A stretch of DNA of 13,773 nt from JBKQHQ01 sp052148715 (lineage in GTDB: Bacteria > Pseudomonadota > Alphaproteobacteria > Rhizobiales > Xanthobacteraceae), in contig JBKQHQ010000245.1 of the NCBI GenBank assembly GCA_052148715.1, positions 1-13,773 of the forward strand. The letters run 5' to 3'. The position numbers and the translations under genes were made by a program. The notes beneath the pieces were generated by a model. The model did no database searches, was not told where the DNA came from, and was given only the letters and a program-made list of their open reading frames with translations. Positions 5,203 to 9,504 of the stretch are shown here, piece by piece (the stretch's first letter is position 1; each line of letters begins with the position of its first letter).

Positions 5203-7659
5203 TCATCGCTGGAAAACGGCACCGGCCGGACTGTTGCTGCCATGAATTAGGGTATGGCAGTTCTGGCACGATCGGCCCACGTTGAACTGATTATTCAGCG
5301 CTCCGGTTTGCCCATGACCAATCGTGTGGCACTCGTAGCACAGCCGTGGGCGCGACATTTTCAGCGAGAACTCGTTGATGGAGCCATGCGGATCGTGGCA
5401 GTTCAGGCAATTCTCGCGCACCGGCGCGTGCTCGAACAGGAACGGACCGCGCTTTTCGGCGTGGCATTTGTAGCAGTTGTCGTTGATCGAATCTGCCTTC
5501 AGCAGCGATTCAGTGGTGCTGCCGTGCGGGTTATGGCAGTCCGAGCACACTATCTTGCCCTCACGCAGCGGCATGTGTGATGAGCGGAACATTTGCGCGC
5601 GCCGGTCCTTATGGCACTGGAAGCAAGTGTCGGGCTGGAATGCGGTTTTCAACTGGTGTTGGGCGGACACCGCCTTCATGAGCGTATGGCAATTGGTACA
5701 GACGAGACCGCGCTCTTCGTGCACACTGCCCTGCCAGTAGGTTCTCTCGCCGCGCTCATGGCAGCCGAGGCAGATTCGGTTGTTCTCTTCTGCCGTCCGG
5801 CCGGGATCGCTGGGGCGGAACGAAATGATCCCACCCACGCTGCGTCCATCGGTGGGCGCAGCCGTGCTGACCAGAATCGGATCATACTTGGTCGGCGCGT
5901 TTCTTGCGCTATTGGGTTGCGCGGGATGGAGGCTAGCGTAGTAGCTCGCGATGTCATTGATCGTGCGCCCGTCAAGCGAGGCAACGAGGCCGTTGCGGAC
6001 CAGGACGGGATCATGCCTGGCAGACGCGTTTTGCGCGGTGTTGGTTGGGCTAGGCTGCGCGGGACGGAGGCTAGCGTAGTAGCTCGCGATGTCCTTGATC
6101 GTCCGCGCGTCAAGAGCGGCGACCAGTGCTTTCATCGTTGCATCGTTACGTGATCCATCCTTGTAGGCTTCGAGCACGTCGGCGAGGTATTGCGCATCCT
6201 GACCTGCGAGGCTCGGCCATACGGGATTTGCACTGACACCCTCCGCGCCGTGGCACCCGGCACACGAGGCACTGGCAGCTTTTCCGGCCGACGGATCACC
6301 AACGGGTGGAGTCGGCGCCCGAGCGGGGCTTTGCCGCACGTAGTAAAGGGCAATGTTATTGAGTTCCGCCTCACCCACGCCCGAGAGCAGCGCCTTCATA
6401 ACGGTATGCTTGCGCTGACCCGTAACGTAAGCCTTCATCGCCGGGACGAGATATTTCGGGTCCAGTCCGACGAGGCTTGGGCTTCCGGGCGTCTTGCTGA
6501 TCCCGCCCTCGCCGTGACACGCCGCACAGGCGACGACCTTATCACGTGACCCATCCCTGTAGGCTCTAAGCGCGTCGGCGAGGTAGCGCGCATCTTGACC
6601 CGCGAGGCTTGGAAAGGCCGGACTTGCACTGACGCCCCGCTCGCCGTGGCACCCGGCACACAAGGCAGTGGCAACTTTTCCGGCCGACGGATCACCAACG
6701 GGTGGAGTCTGCGCCTGAGCGGGGGTTTGCCGGGCGTAGTAGAGCGCAATGTTATTGAGTTCCGCCTCACCCACGGTCGAGAGCAGCGCCCGCATAAGGG
6801 CGTGCTTGCGCTGACCAGTAACGTATTCCTTCATCGCCGAGACGAGATATTGCGGGTCCAGCCCGACGAGGCTTGGGATTCCCGGCCTCGTGGTGATCCC
6901 GCCATCGCCGTGACACGCCGCGCAGCCGACGGAGTGCACATGCGCCGAGCCTGGGCCGTGGCAAGTTTCGCATTGCATCTTGCCCTGCGTGAACATCCGG
7001 CCCATGAGCGTGTGGCTGAACGTCTCGGTCTGACCGGCATGGCAGCCGAGGCAGACATTTGACCCCACAAGGGTCGCTGCTATTACCGGCGCGTTCGATC
7101 TGGCTGGCGGGGCGACCGGTGCCGCAGGCCTTTCGGGGGGCGCGGAGCCGTTCTGCTTCTGCAAGAACTCACGCAGCGCGTCGAAAGCGTTATCCGCCTG
7201 CGCGAATTGCGGCCGGTCATTGAGCGACTCCAGTGGATCGGCAGCAATTCGTTGGGTGGAGACGCGCAGAGTCTGGGTCTCGGCCGGAAGCGTTTCGGCA
7301 TAGGCGCGCAGGTCAGCAAGTACGCCGTCATCCTCATCCGAGGCTAGTCGCGAGCCAAGGCCATCGACCAGCCGCGACGCCGACGCGTCTGTGGATCTAG
7401 GCCGGAATGTCTCGGTTGAGACGGGAATCGGCTGAGCCGCGTCAAGCTCCTGCACGTACGCGGCCAAAGTCGCCAGCGACCCGTCAGCAACTTCGAGGGT
7501 CTCGGCCCTCAAGGGTTGCCCCAAAATGATAAGCGCGCCACAGATCGGCAGAAGCTGCGGGGCATATTTGCGAACCGTCGCTCTGAACTTGCCCTGCCAT
7601 TCGCTTCCGCGCATCGCAGTCAGCACGCCCCGACGGGCTAAGCGGCGAAGCTTGTTCAT
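5203..7659 (-). CDS. pioA: 14-haem PioA/MtrA/DmsE-family cytochrome with inserted cytochrome c modules
   Basis: This is the periplasmic/outer-membrane electron wire of the conduit. The frame is open from a TTG at 7743. I prefer the ATG at 7659 (818 residues), which leaves a plausible signal peptide ending near LGQPLRA. Numbering here counts from 7743. Haem motifs CXXCH lie at 231, 258, 274, 362, 406, 494, 658, 682, 707, 733, 757, 779, 802 and 826. The first two (CLGCHAGQ, CETCHGPGSAHV) and the last eight match the decahaem family, including CSDCHNPHG, CYKCHAEKRGPF, CLNCHDPHGS and the end CQNCHTLIHGSN. The four at 274-498 belong to cytochrome c4/c553-like modules placed between decahaem motifs 2 and 3. 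Residues 81-225 form a haem-free region. It precedes the pioB-like gene in an apparent operon. No frameshift is needed to read it whole. The assignment is strong; the electron-flow direction is unknown. Confidence 0.9.
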   Translation of the reverse strand: MNKLRRLARRGVLTAMRGSEWQGKFRATVRKYAPQLLPICGALIILGQPLRAETLEVADGSLATLAAYVQELDAAQPIPVSTETFRPRSTDASASRLVDGLGSRLASDEDDGVLADLRAYAETLPAETQTLRVSTQRIAADPLESLNDRPQFAQADNAFDALREFLQKQNGSAPPERPAAPVAPPARSNAPVIAATLVGSNVCLGCHAGQTETFSHTLMGRMFTQGKMQCETCHGPGSAHVHSVGCAACHGDGGITTRPGIPSLVGLDPQYLVSAMKEYVTGQRKHALMRALLSTVGEAELNNIALYYARQTPAQAQTPPVGDPSAGKVATALCAGCHGERGVSASPAFPSLAGQDARYLADALRAYRDGSRDKVVACAACHGEGGISKTPGSPSLVGLDPKYLVPAMKAYVTGQRKHTVMKALLSGVGEAELNNIALYYVRQSPARAPTPPVGDPSAGKAASASCAGCHGAEGVSANPVWPSLAGQDAQYLADVLEAYKDGSRNDATMKALVAALDARTIKDIASYYASLRPAQPSPTNTAQNASARHDPVLVRNGLVASLDGRTINDIASYYASLHPAQPNSARNAPTKYDPILVSTAAPTDGRSVGGIISFRPSDPGRTAEENNRICLGCHERGERTYWQGSVHEERGLVCTNCHTLMKAVSAQHQLKTAFQPDTCFQCHKDRRAQMFRSSHMPLREGKIVCSDCHNPHGSTTESLLKADSINDNCYKCHAEKRGPFLFEHAPVRENCLNCHDPHGSINEFSLKMSRPRLCYECHTIGHGQTGALNNQFNVGRSCQNCHTLIHGSNSPAGAVFQR
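5870..6143 (-). repeat. 138-bp tandem duplication encoding a haem-free helix unit
   Basis: Inside the PioA-like gene, GCTAGCGTAGTAGCTCGCGA occurs on the plus strand at 5932 and again at 6070, 138 bases (46 codons) apart. The flanking bases match well on both sides. At the protein level the copies are DARTIKDIASYYASLRPAQP and DGRTINDIASYYASLHPAQP, each followed by a similar linker ending (K/R)(Y/H)DP(I/V)LV. Each copy is the last helix of a c553-like module without a CXXCH. It acts as a spacer between the inserted cytochrome block and the C-terminal octahaem part. Confidence 0.8.
6148..6939 (-). repeat. 396-bp tandem repeat encoding a duplicated dihaem unit
   Basis: Two copies of about 396 bases lie side by side in the PioA-like gene. 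CCGGCCGACGGATCACCAAC begins at 6284 and at 6680, and ACGTGAYCCATCC begins at 6148 and 6544; both pairs are exactly 396 bases (132 codons) apart. Each copy spans one CAACHG(D/E)GGI module (GQRKHxxM ligand region, ALYY helix) and one CAGCHG module (PSLAGQDxxYLAD). The upstream CAGCH module (residues 362-405) is shortened. It runs from DGSRDK straight into the next CAACH, losing its Met-ligand segment and last helix. This shows where the units were joined. Confidence 0.85.
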
Positions 7660-7818
7660 CCAGACGCCACCCGGCCCCTCAACACGCGACGCAGCGCAGC
7701 CTCCAATTCCTTCCTCCTCAAGCACGCGGGACGCTGCGCGCAACAGTTGTTTTTGTCAAGACAGTGTTTTTCCGCGCGCCGCGCCTTTGTCGGCAAAATC
7801 AGAAACTGTTGCAGAATT

Positions 7819-7847
7819 AGTCGTCCGTGAAATTTCGCGAAGCGACT
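7819..7847. promoter_or_regulatory. Imperfect inverted repeat upstream of the PioA-like gene
   Basis: The plus strand opens with AGTCG and closes with CGACT, with a near-perfect CGTGAAATTTCGCG core at 7826-7839 (one mismatch). The whole 29-bp element pairs with itself apart from a small unequal bulge of two against three bases. It lies 160-190 bases before the start codon of the multihaem cytochrome. It could be an operator for an unidentified dimeric regulator or a leader-RNA hairpin. I do not recognise it as the site of a named family. Confidence 0.4.
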
Positions 7848-7999
7848 GATTCGTAGAGGTGATCGAGCGATTTTTGATGATTGACTTTGCTGGGTTTGAC
7901 GGCCTCGAGAGGTCGATTTTCGTGCAAATTCGAAGTGAGGAATGCCCTCGCGGCTGAGGCCCCCTGCTTCCTCCACGCGAATGTGAAGTGATTCGACGC

Positions 8000-8104
8000 G
8001 GCCAAGCACTGGGGCCGGAGCTTATGAGCTATGACCTGGGAACTGCTTACGTTCTGAACAAATAGCTGGATCGCACCAGATCAGCGTCATTTTTTCAAAA
8101 CCAG
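8000..8104 (-). pseudogene. Remnant of the 5' end of a second Crp/Fnr-type regulator gene
   Basis: Plus-strand 8047-8118 aligns with 8881-8954, the start of the intact regulator gene. The shared blocks are GCTTACGTTCT, TGGA, GCGTCA, TTTT and GCCC. By hand about 55 of 74 aligned columns agree, with three single-base gaps. Read on the minus strand, the copy retains IQLFVQNVSS against IQLFKNVSD in the intact protein. It has in-frame stops where the intact gene reads NKTDAGR, and the ATG is replaced by CTG. The similarity fades further downstream, although the segment to about 7900 has a faint resemblance to the cyclic-nucleotide-like domain. It is best read as a decayed duplicate with its own FNR-like box 26 bases before the lost start. 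Confidence 0.5.
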
Positions 8105-8129
8105 GGTCGCCCACCACGCAAATTTAGAT

Positions 8130-8143
8130 TTGATATTAGTCAA
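8130..8143. promoter_or_regulatory. FNR/FixK-like box TTGATATTAGTCAA
   Basis: TTGAT-ATTA-GTCAA matches the FNR/FixK consensus TTGAT-N4-ATCAA except for one G at the first base of the right half-site. It lies 26 bases upstream of the decayed regulator copy and 471 bases upstream of the chosen PioA-like start. The box may have served the lost gene and now lie at the head of the conduit operon. That it regulates the operon is inference. Confidence 0.55.
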
Positions 8144-8213
8144 GGATCCCGTCGAAAATTCGGATGAGAGGTGCATTTTTACCAATAAATTCCATTCAAG
8201 CTCCATCTCCAAA

Positions 8214-8227
8214 TTGACCAAGGTCAA
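8214..8227. promoter_or_regulatory. FNR-like palindrome TTGACCAAGGTCAA
   Basis: TTGACC and GGTCAA are perfect inverted arms around AA, fitting the TTGAY-N4-RTCAA pattern of FNR/DNR-type regulators. It sits six bases after the regulator gene's stop codon. The two-base centre is too tight for a terminator hairpin, and no T run follows, so an operator is the better reading. Confidence 0.5.
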
Positions 8228-8233
8228 ACCTTT

Positions 8234-8941
8234 TCAAGCGAGGTCGCTACTCGCTCGCGCGGCGGCGTCGATCCGAGCGAACGCCGCGAGCGCGGCGCGA
8301 TCGTTCAGCGTGACCTGTCGGCCGCTTACGGCAACGCCGACCGCGGCGAGCGACGCCAAATTCCTCGACAAGTTTTCGGGCGCCATGCCGAGATAGGATG
8401 CTAATGTGCGTTTATCGTAAGGAATCGCGAAGCGGCCCGAACCTCCGGCAATCTGGTCCGAGCGCAGCATCCACTCGGCGAGACGCTCGATGGACGTTTT
8501 CAATCTGTAGTCCTTGAAGTCCTTAATGGTATCGCGAAGGTCGCCCGCAAGCTCATGCGTCATCGCGCAGGCGAACCTCGAATCCCGGTCGATCAGATCA
8601 TGAATGACCTCAATCGGAACCAAGAAAGCCTCGCTGCGCTTGAGCGCGCGCGCAGACATGGGATAGCTGTCGTCCACGATCGACGTGAGCACGAACGGTT
8701 TGGCCGAGCGAATGACGGCGATGGTGGAGCGCCGATCGTGATGTTCGCTGAACAGCTCAACCGAGCCTTGGATCAACGTATAAAGGGCACTTGCCCGATC
8801 CCCCTCGGTGAATAGAGGGACCCGCGGTAGAAAATGCCGGATGGACGCCGACTTCAGCAGCGTCAGGAAACACGGATCGCTTACGTTCTTAAACAATTGA
8901 ATGGACCGTATTCGACCGGCGTCAGTTTTGTTCAAGGCCAT
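8234..8941 (-). CDS. Crp/Fnr-family transcriptional regulator, FNR-type DNA recognition, no Fe-S cluster
   Basis: The 235-residue protein has a cyclic-nucleotide-like sensor domain (about residues 10-120; FTEGDRASALYTLIQGSVELF), a long dimerisation helix, and a C-terminal winged helix-turn-helix (RTLASYLGMAPENLSRNLASL, about 178-198). The recognition helix has E189, S192 and R193, the E-x-x-S-R signature used by FNR to read TTGAT half-sites. Only two scattered cysteines are present, so it lacks the cysteine set for an FNR-type [4Fe-4S] cluster; the signal it senses is unknown. The frame is open to a GTG at 8983, but the ATG at 8941 has GGGGG five bases before it and leaves room for the FNR-like box at 8998-9011, so I chose it. 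An ATG at 8953 is also possible. It is a good candidate regulator of the cytochrome operon and of itself. Confidence 0.85.
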   Translation of the reverse strand: MALNKTDAGRIRSIQLFKNVSDPCFLTLLKSASIRHFLPRVPLFTEGDRASALYTLIQGSVELFSEHHDRRSTIAVIRSAKPFVLTSIVDDSYPMSARALKRSEAFLVPIEVIHDLIDRDSRFACAMTHELAGDLRDTIKDFKDYRLKTSIERLAEWMLRSDQIAGGSGRFAIPYDKRTLASYLGMAPENLSRNLASLAAVGVAVSGRQVTLNDRAALAAFARIDAAARASSDLA

Positions 8942-9281
8942 GGTTGCCCCCATTGGAGCGATCGACGACACGATGGCGTTCACGGTCTATGCGATCTTTG
9001 ACATATATCAATTCTGCAATCGAGCCCGGGCCGCGCCGATCTCGAACGGATCGCAGCACCACCTCGATCACCGGCCCCGCGCACGCGGTAGGCCTCATCA
9101 AAATCTCGCGACCCTCGACCGAGGCGATCGCAAGCGGGGCAAACCGAGATGCCTCGGCAGCTTTGGACAGACCGCCCATGCGCGCCTGCCGCCGCAGATG
9201 AAGCGGGGTTGCCTCACGCCTTCAACGGAGCGAACGAAATGCTTCTCTGAGCGCCGAAGCTATGTCTTTTGAAAAAAAACG
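8942..9281. other. 340-bp intergenic region upstream of the regulator
   Basis: Short open frames cross this stretch on both strands, but none has a recognisable motif, a good ribosome binding site or a match to a family I know. The one clear element is the FNR-like box at 8998-9011. The region is T/A-rich next to the small-protein stop (9272-9294) and otherwise featureless to me. Confidence 0.5.
8998..9011. promoter_or_regulatory. FNR/FixK-like box TTGACATATATCAA upstream of the regulator
   Basis: TTGAC-ATAT-ATCAA differs from the FNR consensus TTGAT-N4-ATCAA at one position. Its centre is about 63 bases before the ATG at 8941. At the usual class II activation distance (-41.5) the transcript would start near 8963, between the GTG at 8983 and the ATGs at 8953 and 8941. 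That supports a downstream start codon. No convincing -10 hexamer is visible, so the exact promoter is uncertain. Autoregulation is plausible because the encoded protein has the matching recognition helix. Confidence 0.6.
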
Positions 9282-9296
9282 TCAGGTCTTTTTTGC
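9272..9296 (-). terminator. Weak A/T-stem hairpin at the end of the small-protein gene
   Basis: On the minus strand six A residues then GAC can pair with G then eight T residues around CTGAC, the stop codon lying in the loop. The stem is almost all A-T and includes a G-T pair, so it is weaker than a normal intrinsic terminator, although the T8 run fits. Termination here is possible, not shown. Confidence 0.3.
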
Positions 9297-9422
9297 GAAT
9301 GGGCTGAGGGCTGGCTTGCCCTGGCCTTGCGCCGCCTTGTAGGCCGACACATGGCCGCTCGACTGGCTCTTGTCCGCCTTTGGTTTCTTCTTTTCCTTGT
9401 TTCCTTTTTGACCCTTCGACAT
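9282..9422 (-). CDS. Small Lys-rich protein, 46 residues, unknown function
   Basis: A 47-codon frame opens MSKGQKGNKEKKKPKADK and ends ALSPFAKKT. It is strongly basic (Lys-rich throughout its first half) and has no membrane segment, signal peptide or cysteine. AGGAGGA lies five bases before the ATG, the best ribosome binding site in the window. MSKGQKGNKE... openings recur, from memory, in short uncharacterised proteobacterial proteins, but I know of no assigned function. The basic, low-complexity make-up would fit nucleic-acid binding; that is inference. A longer frame on the same strand (9214-9504) overlaps it but lacks these marks. Confidence 0.75.
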   Translation of the reverse strand: MSKGQKGNKEKKKPKADKSQSSGHVSAYKAAQGQGKPALSPFAKKT

Positions 9423-9438
9423 GACGATCCTCCTGGCC

Positions 9439-9457
9439 GGCTACAAAACCGGTAGCC
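9439..9457. other. Hairpin directly upstream of the small-protein ribosome binding site
   Basis: GGCTAC (9439-9444) pairs perfectly with GTAGCC (9452-9457) around a seven-base loop. On the minus strand it ends four bases before the AGGAGGA of the small-protein gene and lies after the GGDEF-EAL stop. It might stabilise the short message or affect its translation. No T run follows, so it is not a convincing terminator. Confidence 0.3.
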
Positions 9458-9504
9458 ATGCGTAGCACGGTTGGCGCCGGTCGAATAGCAATAACCTCCG
9501 CCAC

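Larger units (their letters stand above)
7660..8233. other. 574-bp control region upstream of the conduit operon
   Basis: No intact gene is visible between the regulator stop and the chosen start of the PioA-like gene. From right to left it holds two FNR-like palindromes (8214-8227 and 8130-8143, centres 84 bases apart, about eight helical turns), a truncated copy of a regulator gene (about 8000-8104), and a 29-bp imperfect inverted repeat (7819-7847). There is a lone TTGACA on the minus strand at 7759-7754 with no convincing -10 partner. The part from 7660 to 7743 remains in frame with the cytochrome gene and might be coding if the TTG at 7743 is used. The space is large for a simple operon leader. 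Confidence 0.6.

Noticed and set aside
6148..6939. Inserted cytochrome modules as separate genes or a frameshifted fusion
   Set aside because: The frame is continuous from signal peptide to the last haem, and no internal start with a ribosome binding site or signal peptide is seen.
7731..7759. TTGACA on the minus strand as a -35 promoter element of the PioA-like gene
   Set aside because: The hexamer is perfect but no acceptable -10 sequence lies 16-18 bases downstream, and the start codon I prefer is further away.
8214..8227. Terminator hairpin for the regulator gene
   Set aside because: The arms are separated by only two bases, too few for an RNA loop, and no T run follows; an operator fits better.
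8922..9179. 85-codon minus-strand frame upstream of the regulator
   Set aside because: No motif, no convincing ribosome binding site, and it would run over the FNR-like box and the regulator's start.
9214..9504. 96-codon frame on the minus strand starting just after the GGDEF-EAL stop
   Set aside because: It overlaps the 46-codon small protein in another frame, has no recognisable motif, and the strong ribosome binding site belongs to the shorter gene.
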